Shown here piece after piece: positions 32,035 through 40,259 of a DNA stretch of 64,000 bases (position 1 is the first letter of the stretch; each line of letters opens with the position of its first letter). The position numbers and the translations under genes are program-made. The stretch covers positions 62,715 through 126,714 of the forward strand of contig NZ_QDFZ01000018.1 in NCBI RefSeq assembly GCF_003347605.1, in the 5' to 3' direction. This DNA comes from Chryseobacterium sp. KLBC 52. GTDB lineage: Bacteria > Bacteroidota > Bacteroidia > Flavobacteriales > Weeksellaceae. Under the pieces are notes generated by a model, which searched no databases, had not been told where the DNA came from, and saw nothing but the letters and a program-made list of their open reading frames with translations.

Positions 32035-32718
32035 ATGGAGAAATCTAAAATTTTATATGCCGAAGATGACAAAACAATAGCTTTTCTGGTGGAAGACAGC
32101 CTGGAAAGTTATTATGATATCAGTTGTTATTCTGATGGTGAATCTGCATGGGAAGCATTTAACAGTCAGGATTTCGATATTTGTCTGCTGGATATCATGA
32201 TGCCCGGCATGAACGGATTTGAGGTAGCACAGCGAATCCGTAGTAAAAATGCTGAGGTTCCGATTATTTTTATCTCTGCAAAAGCTTTAAAAGAAGACAG
32301 AATCAAAGGCCTTAAAATAGGGGCTGATGATTATCTGGTAAAGCCTTTCAGTATTGAAGAACTGATGCTGAAAATTGAAGTTTTCCTTAAGCGCACAAAG
32401 AAAACAGATACTTCTCTGCTCAAATATAAAGTTGGGAAATATGATTTTGATCCTAAAAATTACACCCTCCAAGGCATAGAAAACAGTGTTACCCTTACCC
32501 AAAGAGAATCTGATCTCCTTTTATATTTTATCCGCCACAAAAACCTGGTAGTCAAAAGACAGGAAATTCTGAGGGCCATCTGGGGAGATGATGATTATTT
32601 TATGGGACGAAGCCTCGATGTATTTATTTCCCGATTACGAAAAGTACTGGCTGAAGAGCAAAATGTTTTAATAGAAAACCTCCACGGAATAGGTTTCCGA
32701 TTTTCTGAAAAAGAATAA
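32035..32718 (+). CDS. OmpR-family response regulator (second)
   Basis: This 227-residue regulator has a receiver domain (ILYAEDDK, phospho-acceptor D53 in LLDIMMPGMNG, Lys in YLVKPFSIEE) and a winged-helix DNA-binding domain (VTLTQRESDLLLYFIRHKN to LHGIGFRFSE). The recognition-helix region GRSLDVFISRLRK is identical to that of the regulator at 21363, which predicts a shared DNA target; both loci indeed carry GTTAA direct repeats. The flanks of the helix differ (DDYFM here, NDYFT there), so binding strength may differ. Confidence 0.93.
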   Translation: MEKSKILYAEDDKTIAFLVEDSLESYYDISCYSDGESAWEAFNSQDFDICLLDIMMPGMNGFEVAQRIRSKNAEVPIIFISAKALKEDRIKGLKIGADDYLVKPFSIEELMLKIEVFLKRTKKTDTSLLKYKVGKYDFDPKNYTLQGIENSVTLTQRESDLLLYFIRHKNLVVKRQEILRAIWGDDDYFMGRSLDVFISRLRKVLAEEQNVLIENLHGIGFRFSEKE

Positions 32719-32794
32719 ATAGCCCTTAATTACTTTAAAACACAACAGCAAATGATGATTTTAATTAATTTTAAACTTTGAAAATTGATCATTA

Positions 32795-35092
32795 ATGAAA
32801 AATCACAGATCTACTGTTTTTCTATTTCTTTTATGTGTAAGTACACAGTTTAAGGCTCAAAAATTTGAAAAATTAATCCAATATGTCAACCCACTTATCG
32901 GAACCGAAAAGATGGGACATACGTATCCGGGAGCCACTGTTCCTTTTGGTGCCGTACAGCTAAGCCCTGAAACAGACTCCATCTCATATGAACTTAACGG
33001 AAAGTATAATGGTGAGGTGTATAAATACTGCGCCGGCTACCGTTATGAAGATAAAACCATTGTAGGTTTCAGCTCTACCCATTTCAGCGGAACAGGACAT
33101 TCTGATCTGGGAGATTTTCTGGTGATGCCTACCGTAGGAAAACTTCAGTTAAATCCCGGAACAGCAGCTAATCCTGAAAGCGGCTACAGAAGCAGATTTT
33201 CACACCAGAACGAAACAGCAGAAGCCGGATATTACAAAGTAAAACTGGATGATCACAATATCCTTGCAGAACTGACGGCAACACCAAGAGTAGGAATTCA
33301 CCGTTATACTTTCCCGAAATCTGACCAGTCTCATATTATTCTGGATCTGATGGCCGGTATTTATAATTATGACGGTAAAAATGTCTGGACATACGTTCGT
33401 GTAGAAAACGGAAATACCATCACAGGCTACCGGCAGACCAACGGCTGGGCAAGAACCAGGACGGTTTATTTCGCCATGAAGTTTTCAAAACCTTTTAAAT
33501 CTTACGGCCAGCAAAATTTCGATGAAAAGCAAGTTTATAAAGGGTTTTGGCGAAAATTTGACCAAAATCAGAATTTCCCGGAAATCGCAGGCAAGAACCT
33601 GAAAATGTATTTTGATTTTGATACCAATGAAAATGAAGCTATTGAAGTAAAATTGGCCATTTCTCCGGTAAGCCAGGCCAATGCCCTGGAAAATCTGGAA
33701 AAAGAAGCAGGAAATATAACCTTCGATCAGGCTAAAATACAAGCCCAGGACAACTGGAATAAGGAATTAAATAAAATTGTTATAAAAGGCTCGGACACAG
33801 AAAAAACGAATTTCTATACAGCAATGTATCATACCTTCATTAATCCTACCACTTATATGGACGTTAATGGAGAATATAAAGGGTTGGATCAGAATGTTCA
33901 CAAAGCGGATGGCTTTACCAATTATACAACGTTCTCTCTTTGGGATACTTACCGTACACTCCATCCATTTTTTAATATCATCCAGCCTAAACGAAATGGC
34001 GACATGGTAAAATCAATGATGGCTCATTACAATCAGTTTTCTATGAAAATGCTGCCGATCTGGTCACATTACGCCAATGACAACTGGTGTATGAGCGGTT
34101 ATCACAGTGTAAGTGTAGTGGCTGATGCTATTATTAAAGGAAATTATACGGGTGATCCTGAAGAAGCTTTGAAAGCATGTATAGAAACAGCTAATAAAAG
34201 AAATTATGAAGGCATCGGACAATACATTGATCTTGGATATATTCCTGCCGAGAAAAATGGGACTTCAGTTTCCAATACATTAGAATATGCCTATGATGAC
34301 TGGGCGATTGCTCAACTGGCAAAGTATTTAAACAAAACAGAAATTTATAATCAGTTTATCAAACGATCTGAAAACTGGAAAAATAATTTTGACAAAACCA
34401 TCGGGTTTATGCGTCCACGTCTGGCAGATGGAAGCTTTAAGAAAGATTTTGATGTGCTAAGTACTCATGGACAAGGTTTTATTGAAGGTAACTCGTGGAA
34501 CTACAGTTTCTTTGTTCCACAAAATCCTGATGAGCTGATCACGATGATGGGTGGAAAGAAGAAATTTGCATCCAAACTGGACGAACTGTTCACCATGCAT
34601 TTACCTGATGAATTCTTTGCAGACACTGAAGATATTACGAGGGAAGGAATTATCGGTGGATATGTTCACGGAAATGAACCTGCTCACCATGTTGCTTATT
34701 TCTACAACTGGGCCGGACAGCCATGGAAAGCACAGGCACAAATCCGTCGTATTCTGGAAATGCAATACAAAGCAACACCGGACGGGCTGGGCGGAAATGA
34801 TGATGCCGGGCAAATGAGTGCATGGTATATTTTAAGTTCATTAGGTTTTTATCCTGTAGCTCCCTGTTCTGAAGATTATGCTATCGGCAGCCCTGCGATT
34901 GATAACGCTGTATTGAATCTGGAAAACGGAAAAACTTTTGAAATCGAAGCGATCAATCAAAGTCCGAAAAATGTATATATACAGAAGGTTCTTTTGAATG
35001 GAAAAGAGATTAAAAACTTTACATTGAAGCATTCTGATATTATGAATGGCGGGAAACTTACTTTTTATATGGGGAGTAAAGCGAAGAAATAA
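32795..35092 (+). CDS. GH92 family alpha-mannosidase, secreted
   Basis: This 765-residue protein has a signal peptide (VFLFLLCVSTQFKAQ) and full-length GH92 features: the start YVNPLIGTEKMGHTYPGATV, FGAVQLSPETDS, the STHFSGTGHSDLGDF segment, SLWDTYRTLHPFF, EGNSWNYSFFVP, and the acid/base-region sequence GNDDAGQMSAWYILSSLGFY. GH92 enzymes are calcium-dependent exo-alpha-mannosidases, mostly alpha-1,2, acting on N-glycan or fungal mannans. No SusC/SusD pair lies nearby, so it is not in an obvious utilisation locus here. It follows the second two-component system by 76 bases, but no shared operon evidence exists beyond orientation. Confidence 0.93.
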   Translation: MKNHRSTVFLFLLCVSTQFKAQKFEKLIQYVNPLIGTEKMGHTYPGATVPFGAVQLSPETDSISYELNGKYNGEVYKYCAGYRYEDKTIVGFSSTHFSGTGHSDLGDFLVMPTVGKLQLNPGTAANPESGYRSRFSHQNETAEAGYYKVKLDDHNILAELTATPRVGIHRYTFPKSDQSHIILDLMAGIYNYDGKNVWTYVRVENGNTITGYRQTNGWARTRTVYFAMKFSKPFKSYGQQNFDEKQVYKGFWRKFDQNQNFPEIAGKNLKMYFDFDTNENEAIEVKLAISPVSQANALENLEKEAGNITFDQAKIQAQDNWNKELNKIVIKGSDTEKTNFYTAMYHTFINPTTYMDVNGEYKGLDQNVHKADGFTNYTTFSLWDTYRTLHPFFNIIQPKRNGDMVKSMMAHYNQFSMKMLPIWSHYANDNWCMSGYHSVSVVADAIIKGNYTGDPEEALKACIETANKRNYEGIGQYIDLGYIPAEKNGTSVSNTLEYAYDDWAIAQLAKYLNKTEIYNQFIKRSENWKNNFDKTIGFMRPRLADGSFKKDFDVLSTHGQGFIEGNSWNYSFFVPQNPDELITMMGGKKKFASKLDELFTMHLPDEFFADTEDITREGIIGGYVHGNEPAHHVAYFYNWAGQPWKAQAQIRRILEMQYKATPDGLGGNDDAGQMSAWYILSSLGFYPVAPCSEDYAIGSPAIDNAVLNLENGKTFEIEAINQSPKNVYIQKVLLNGKEIKNFTLKHSDIMNGGKLTFYMGSKAKK

Positions 35093-35108
35093 ATAATGAA
35101 TAAATCTA

Positions 35109-35180
35109 TTCTCGCAGATAATACGGATTGAGCAGATGATTGGGTAAAAAAATCTGCGTAATCTCCTACATCTGCGAGAA
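35109..35180. repeat. TTCTCGCAGAT inverted-repeat element
   Basis: TTCTCGCAGAT (35109-35119) and ATCTGCGAGAA (35170-35180) are perfectly inverted, 50 bases apart, with a related CTGCG unit (35154) inside. It lies between the GH92 and dihydroorotase genes. Confidence 0.65.
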
Positions 35181-35226
35181 CTAAGAATAAGTTTTGGCTG
35201 AAGCCAATGGAAGATATAAAATAAGA

Positions 35227-35246
35227 GAGCGGGCTAAAGCCCGCTC
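35227..35246. repeat. GAGCGGGCT hairpin between convergent genes
   Basis: The perfect 9-bp stem GAGCGGGCT-AA-AGCCCGCTC is far more GC-rich than its surroundings. It could end transcription of the convergent GH92 and dihydroorotase genes, but lacks a clear T run. The small GGCTGAAGCC hairpin (35196) sits just before it. Confidence 0.6.
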
Positions 35247-35273
35247 CTATTGATTTATCCTAATAATATTTTA

Positions 35274-36611
35274 TTAATCTCTTGGTTCAAAAAGCAATCT
35301 TTCTCCGAATTTTCCCTCAGCAATTGTACCATTATCATAAACCAGATGTCCATTGACAAAAGTATGGGTAACTTTAGAGTGGAAATTCATTCCTTCCAGT
35401 GGACTCCAGCCACATTTGTATAGTAAATTGTCTTTGGAAACCGTCCAATCCTGATTTAAATCTACTAAAACAAGATCCGCTTTATACCCTTCTCTTACAA
35501 AACCTCTTTTTTCAACTTTGAAAAGGATTGCTGGATTATGAGCCATCTTTTCAACGATTTTCTCAAGCGATATTTTACCGTTCTTATAGTTTTCAAGCAT
35601 CACCACCAGTGAATGCTGCACCAAAGGTGCTCCTGAAGGGCATTTTGTATATACATTATTTTTCTCTTCTGCAGTATGTGGCGCATGATCTGTAGCAATC
35701 ACATCAATTCTGTCATCCAATAATGCTTCCCAAAGGGCATCTTTATCTTTCTGGGTTTTTACCGCCGGATTCCATTTGATAAGACCTCCTCTTGTTTCAT
35801 AATCCTCATTGGTAAAAGTAAGGTGATGAACACAAACCTCAGCAGTAATTTTTTTATCTTTTAAGGGAATATCATTTCGGAAAAGTTCCATTTCCTTTGC
35901 TGTTGAAAGATGGAAAACGTGAAGTCTAGCTCCCGTTTTTTTGGCAAGTTCAATAGCTTTGGATGAAGACTTATAACATGCTTCTTCACTTCTGATCAGG
36001 TGATGGAATTTTACAGGTATATCATCCCCGTATTCATCCATATATTTCTGAGTATTGGCTCTGATGGTAGCTTCATCTTCACAGTGAACGGCAATCAGCA
36101 TTTTGGTATTACTGAAAATATTCTCCAGTGTTTCCGGATTATCCACAAGCATATTTCCTGTAGATGAACCTAAAAACAACTTAATTCCGGGAACATTTCT
36201 AGGATTTGTTTTCAAAACTTCCTCCAGATTATCATTCGTTCCGCCCATCATAAAACCGTAGTTGGCATATGCCTTTTGAGAAGCAATCTCATATTTATCT
36301 GCCAGTAACTCCTGGGTAACTGCATTGGGAACAGTATTGGGCTGATCTATAAAACTGGTTATTCCACCAGCTATGGCAGATCTTGATTCGCTTTCAATGT
36401 CTCCTTTATGGGTAAGTCCCGGCTCACGGAAATGCACCTGGTCATCTATTACTCCGGGAAGAAGATACTTTCCTGAGCCATCTATAACCTGATCCGCATC
36501 TTCAGAAATACCTGCCGCTATTTTAGAAATCAAATCATTTTCTATCAGGATATCACTTTCAAAGACTTTTCCTTCGTTAACGATATTTACGTTTTTTATA
36601 AGAACTTTCAT
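35274..36611 (-). CDS. Dihydroorotase, PyrC-like
   Basis: This 445-residue amidohydrolase matches dihydroorotase, which cyclises carbamoyl-aspartate in pyrimidine synthesis. Landmarks are PGVIDDQVHFREPGLTHKGD (52-71), the central KLFLGSSTGN with a candidate carboxylated Lys, AVHCEDEA, RLHVFHLST and the catalytic ATDHAPHT. The first metal-ligand His of the usual HxH pair reads Gln (Q58-V-H60). From memory, QxH also occurs in other flavobacterial dihydroorotases, so it may be a lineage trait and not a defect. It is monocistronic and divergent from the flippase gene. I leave the symbol blank because of the residue change. Confidence 0.85.
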   Translation of the reverse strand: MKVLIKNVNIVNEGKVFESDILIENDLISKIAAGISEDADQVIDGSGKYLLPGVIDDQVHFREPGLTHKGDIESESRSAIAGGITSFIDQPNTVPNAVTQELLADKYEIASQKAYANYGFMMGGTNDNLEEVLKTNPRNVPGIKLFLGSSTGNMLVDNPETLENIFSNTKMLIAVHCEDEATIRANTQKYMDEYGDDIPVKFHHLIRSEEACYKSSSKAIELAKKTGARLHVFHLSTAKEMELFRNDIPLKDKKITAEVCVHHLTFTNEDYETRGGLIKWNPAVKTQKDKDALWEALLDDRIDVIATDHAPHTAEEKNNVYTKCPSGAPLVQHSLVVMLENYKNGKISLEKIVEKMAHNPAILFKVEKRGFVREGYKADLVLVDLNQDWTVSKDNLLYKCGWSPLEGMNFHSKVTHTFVNGHLVYDNGTIAEGKFGERLLFEPRD

Positions 36612-36712
36612 TTCAATTTATTTCGCTGTAAAATTAAGATTTTAAGTTTTAATTCACCCCAAAATCGCAAAACGAATGCTTAAAGTTTTACATTTGCAAA
36701 AAAAATTCGGCT

Positions 36713-38140
36713 TTGTACAAGAAACTATTAGGACAAACAATCATCTACGGAGTAGGAGCAATAGCGCCAAGAATCATTCTATTTATCCTTAATCCACTTT
36801 TGATCTATAAGATTCCCAATGAAGGTTTTGCGATTTTCACCCAGCTTTATGCGTGGATCTCATTTGTGAACATTATCCTTTCTTTTGGTTTTGAAACAGC
36901 ATATTTCAGATTTTCAGCCGAAGAGGATAATGAGAAAAAAACCTTCAATACCTCATTCTGGTTTTTATTTTCTACGTCCACTCTTTTCCTTGCATTGTGC
37001 TATTTGTTCAATCAACCGATTGCTGATTATGCAGGATACCACGATAACCCTGAATACATCAGATGGTTTGCCCTGATTGCCTTTTTTGATAATCTGTTGG
37101 TGATTCCTTTTGCATGGCTGCGTTTCCATAATAAACCCATTAAATATTCTGCTGTAAGAATTGTTCAGTCTATATTTCAGGCTGTTTTTACCGCAGCTTT
37201 ATTCTTTTGGATTCCGGCAGGTATATCAAAAAGCATGGGATTAGACCAAAATGTTGACTATCCTTTCTTTAGTAACCTGGCAGGAAGTGCGCTGGGCTTC
37301 TTATTATTATTTCCTATCATATTAAAGGTAAGATTCCAGTTTGTAACCTCTTTGTTTAAGCGCATGATCAAATATTCCTTTCCGCTGATGCTGGCAGGTT
37401 TTGCTTTTATGATTAATGAAAATTTTGATAAGTCTATCCAGAGAAATCATATTTCAGATGAAGAAGCCGGAGCTTATGGAGGATGCTATAAACTTGCTGT
37501 ACTGATGACATTATTTGTTACCGCTTACAGAATGGGTATTGAACCTTTCTTCTTTAAACAAATGGATAAAGGAGATGCGAAAAAAACTTACGCCAAAGTT
37601 GCAGAATATTTTGCCTTTTTCGCCTGTGCTGTAGCATTGGGAATCATTGCGAATATATCATGGCTGAAAACAGTTTTTATTCCTAATAAGTCTTATTGGA
37701 TCGCTATAGATATTATTCCGATTATTGTTATTGCCAATCTTTGCTTTGGAATATACTATAACTTTTCAACATGGTATAAGGTAACAGACAGAACCAGTAT
37801 GGGAACTGTCATTTCATGGCTCGGAGCAGGAATTAATATAGGACTTAATCTCCTTGCTTTAAATTACTATCACAGCATGATAGGATCTGCATGGGCTACT
37901 TTTGGTGCTTACGTTGTTATGATGATCGTTTCCTATCTCTTAGGTCAAAAATATTATCCTATTCCCTACAGAATGAAGAAAATGTCTTTCTTTCTATTGC
38001 TGCTTGGTATCTTCAGTTTCATCATTGTAAAGTTTCTCAATTATAATATTATTACCAGTAATTTACTCTTTTTGATCTTTACAGGAATTTTGATTTATTC
38101 TGAAAAAAACCTGATTTTATCAAGAATCAGGAAGAATTAA
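36713..38140 (+). CDS. Oligosaccharide flippase / polysaccharide export protein
   Basis: This 475-residue protein has about 12-14 membrane helices and the MATE/MOP-type layout of lipid-linked oligosaccharide flippases (MYKKLLGQTIIYGVGAIAPR start). It probably moves lipid-linked sugar precursors across the inner membrane for surface polysaccharide or LPS. The initiation codon is TTG at 36713: there is no in-frame ATG close upstream, and a perfect TACATTTG -7 box (36689-36696) lies just in front of it. The next gene, a sugar nucleotidyltransferase, supports a role in surface glycan synthesis. Substrate unknown. Confidence 0.87.
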   Translation: MYKKLLGQTIIYGVGAIAPRIILFILNPLLIYKIPNEGFAIFTQLYAWISFVNIILSFGFETAYFRFSAEEDNEKKTFNTSFWFLFSTSTLFLALCYLFNQPIADYAGYHDNPEYIRWFALIAFFDNLLVIPFAWLRFHNKPIKYSAVRIVQSIFQAVFTAALFFWIPAGISKSMGLDQNVDYPFFSNLAGSALGFLLLFPIILKVRFQFVTSLFKRMIKYSFPLMLAGFAFMINENFDKSIQRNHISDEEAGAYGGCYKLAVLMTLFVTAYRMGIEPFFFKQMDKGDAKKTYAKVAEYFAFFACAVALGIIANISWLKTVFIPNKSYWIAIDIIPIIVIANLCFGIYYNFSTWYKVTDRTSMGTVISWLGAGINIGLNLLALNYYHSMIGSAWATFGAYVVMMIVSYLLGQKYYPIPYRMKKMSFFLLLLGIFSFIIVKFLNYNIITSNLLFLIFTGILIYSEKNLILSRIRKN

Positions 38141-38293
38141 ACTTTGGTCTTTATTTTGCTTGTACACCAACCTATTGTTAATTTAAACAATTATTTAAAA
38201 AGATATAAATCATACTTTTCCAAAGGTTTTAATTATTATCTTTAACCTAAATATCAAAAACAACTAACAAAACATCTTTTATACATATAATTT

Positions 38294-39310
38294 ATGAAAA
38301 TTATTGTGCCTATGGCTGGACGTGGTTCCAGATTACGTCCACATACACTGACAGTTCCAAAACCTCTTATTCCTATTGCTGGAAAACCGATCGTTCAGAG
38401 ATTGGTAGAGGATATTGCTAAAGTTGCAGGAGAAAATATTGAAGAGGTAGCTTTTATCATCGGAGATTTTGGCCCTGAGATCGAAAGATCCCTTATTCAG
38501 ATTGCTGAAAAGCTGGGAGCAAAAGGAAGCATATATTATCAAAACGATCCTCTTGGAACCGCTCATGCCATTAAATGTGCGGAACAGTCTATGCAGGGTG
38601 ATATCGTTATTGCTTTTGCAGACACTCTTTTCCGTGCAGACTTCCAGTTGGACAAAAATTCTGACGGAGTAATCTGGGTGAAAAGTGTTGAAGATCCATC
38701 GGCTTTCGGGGTTGTAAAACTGGATAATTACGGTTTCATTACCGACTTTGTTGAAAAGCCAACAACGTACGTTTCGGATCTTGCCATTATTGGTATTTAT
38801 TATTTCAACAGCGCTGAAAAGCTGATGGAAGAAATCAATTATATCATGGATAATGATATTAAAAATGGTGGTGAATATCAATTGACAACAGCTCTTGAAA
38901 ACCTTAGAGCTAAAGGAGCGAAATTTACCCTTGGAAAAGTAAACGACTGGATGGATTGCGGTAACAAAAATGCTACAGTAGAAACCAACAGCAAAATCCT
39001 TGAATATGAAAAAGAGGAAATGAAGAATTATCCGGCTTCGGCTGTGATTGAAAACTCTCTGATTATTCAACCTTGCTTTATTGGAGAAAATGTGAAAATA
39101 TCCAATTCAAAAGTAGGCCCTGGAGTTTCATTAGGAAACAACACAACTGTTGTAAACTCTAATATCGAAAACTCTCTTATTCAGGAAAATACAAGAATCA
39201 ACCATGGAAATCTTTCCAATTCTATGATCGGTAATTCTGCACAGTATTTCGGAGTTGCCAGAGAAATTTCTTTAGGAGATTATTCCGTTTTAGATTTTTT
39301 ATCTAAATAA
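38294..39310 (+). CDS. Sugar-phosphate nucleotidyltransferase
   Basis: This 338-residue enzyme has an N-terminal nucleotidyltransferase fold (PMAGRGSRLRPHTLTVPKPL, residues 6-25; YYQNDPLGTAHAI; FADTLF) and a C-terminal left-handed beta-helix part (hexad repeats from about 250: IIQPCFIGENVKISNSKVG). It activates a sugar-1-phosphate with a nucleoside triphosphate, probably UTP or dTTP, giving an NDP-sugar for surface polysaccharide. The beta-helix tail is often regulatory or an acetyltransferase; no catalytic His for acetyl transfer is obvious. It follows the flippase by 153 bases in the same direction. Confidence 0.85.
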   Translation: MKIIVPMAGRGSRLRPHTLTVPKPLIPIAGKPIVQRLVEDIAKVAGENIEEVAFIIGDFGPEIERSLIQIAEKLGAKGSIYYQNDPLGTAHAIKCAEQSMQGDIVIAFADTLFRADFQLDKNSDGVIWVKSVEDPSAFGVVKLDNYGFITDFVEKPTTYVSDLAIIGIYYFNSAEKLMEEINYIMDNDIKNGGEYQLTTALENLRAKGAKFTLGKVNDWMDCGNKNATVETNSKILEYEKEEMKNYPASAVIENSLIIQPCFIGENVKISNSKVGPGVSLGNNTTVVNSNIENSLIQENTRINHGNLSNSMIGNSAQYFGVAREISLGDYSVLDFLSK

Positions 39311-39347
39311 GAATAGAAAATATTTATATAAACATCATATCATCAAG

Positions 39348-39369
39348 CCACACAAAAGATTTTGTGTGG
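39348..39369 (+). terminator. Hairpin after the nucleotidyltransferase gene
   Basis: A perfect 10-bp stem CCACACAAAA-GA-TTTTGTGTGG with only a short T run (TTT), so termination is likely but not certain. Confidence 0.6.
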
Positions 39370-39413
39370 TTTGGCGTTAATATTGCAACGTATTTTTAAT
39401 TAAAGATAAATAC

Positions 39414-40259
39414 ATGAAAAACTGGATCCCTTTTCTTTTACTGATTCTTGCCCTATCATCCTGTAAGACCCGTAACACTGCTCAAAGTGGTACAGATCAG
39501 ACCCGTGACAGCATTAATACTACAAAAGATGAAGGAAGCCCAAAAGATGTCAATGAACCGGTGCGGGATAAGCTCACTTTTTACGAACATGTATTGATCC
39601 CACCAAAATTTGATCAAATCAAAATAGACAGCAAAGTAAGGGTAGAGACCGGAAGCTATGTTCCTACACTGGATGCAACCATTTATATTGAAAATGATAA
39701 AAAGGTGTGGATGAATCTCAGAGCCTTGTTCATCAATGCAGCAAGAGGTATTGCTACACCGGAAGGGATAAAAGGACAGGATAAAATCAATAAAACCTAT
39801 ATAGATTCCGACTTTGATTATCTTAATAATATGCTGAATGTTAATTTCATTGATTATAAATCATTGGAAAAAATATTGCTGGGAAGAACTTTCGTAAAAA
39901 TTAACGACAGACAGTTTGACCTGACACAAAATGCACAGGGATTTAAAATGATTTCCAATACCAACCAGAAAATAGTAACGGATGAAAAAAACAGAGAGTA
40001 TAAAGTGGCTCTCCAGTATGATACAAATTACGATTTACTCGCTGTCAATTTAAAAGATATTCTATCGTCAGACGAACTGGAGGTTTCTTACAGTGACTGG
40101 AATGAATACGAAGGAATTCGCCTTCCAAAAAATGTTAAAATAATTATAAAAGGCTCAAAATCTAGTCAGATTTTACTGGAAAATACGAAATTTGACTTTT
40201 CGAGGATGGAAACACCTTATTCTGTACCATCCAGTTATAAGAAAATTGAGATTAAATGA
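39414..40259 (+). CDS. DUF4292 lipoprotein
   Basis: This 281-residue protein has a lipoprotein signal (MKNWIPFLLLILALSSCKT, lipobox LSSC) and a mature domain of DUF4292 type with beta-rich LolA/LolB-like segments (SKVRVETGSYVPTLDATIYI, VWMNLRALFINAARG). It may help move lipids or lipoproteins to the outer membrane. The next gene (an EnvC-like protein) overlaps its stop by four bases, so the two are co-translated; this pairing is typical in Flavobacteriia. A promoter TTTG-N17-TATTTTTA (39370-39398) precedes it. Confidence 0.85.
   Translation: MKNWIPFLLLILALSSCKTRNTAQSGTDQTRDSINTTKDEGSPKDVNEPVRDKLTFYEHVLIPPKFDQIKIDSKVRVETGSYVPTLDATIYIENDKKVWMNLRALFINAARGIATPEGIKGQDKINKTYIDSDFDYLNNMLNVNFIDYKSLEKILLGRTFVKINDRQFDLTQNAQGFKMISNTNQKIVTDEKNREYKVALQYDTNYDLLAVNLKDILSSDELEVSYSDWNEYEGIRLPKNVKIIIKGSKSSQILLENTKFDFSRMETPYSVPSSYKKIEIK

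Noticed and set aside
38333..39070. Long open frame on the minus strand within the nucleotidyltransferase gene
   Set aside because: It lies wholly antisense to a gene with clear motifs, and its translation has biased, Phe/Ser-rich composition without recognisable domains.
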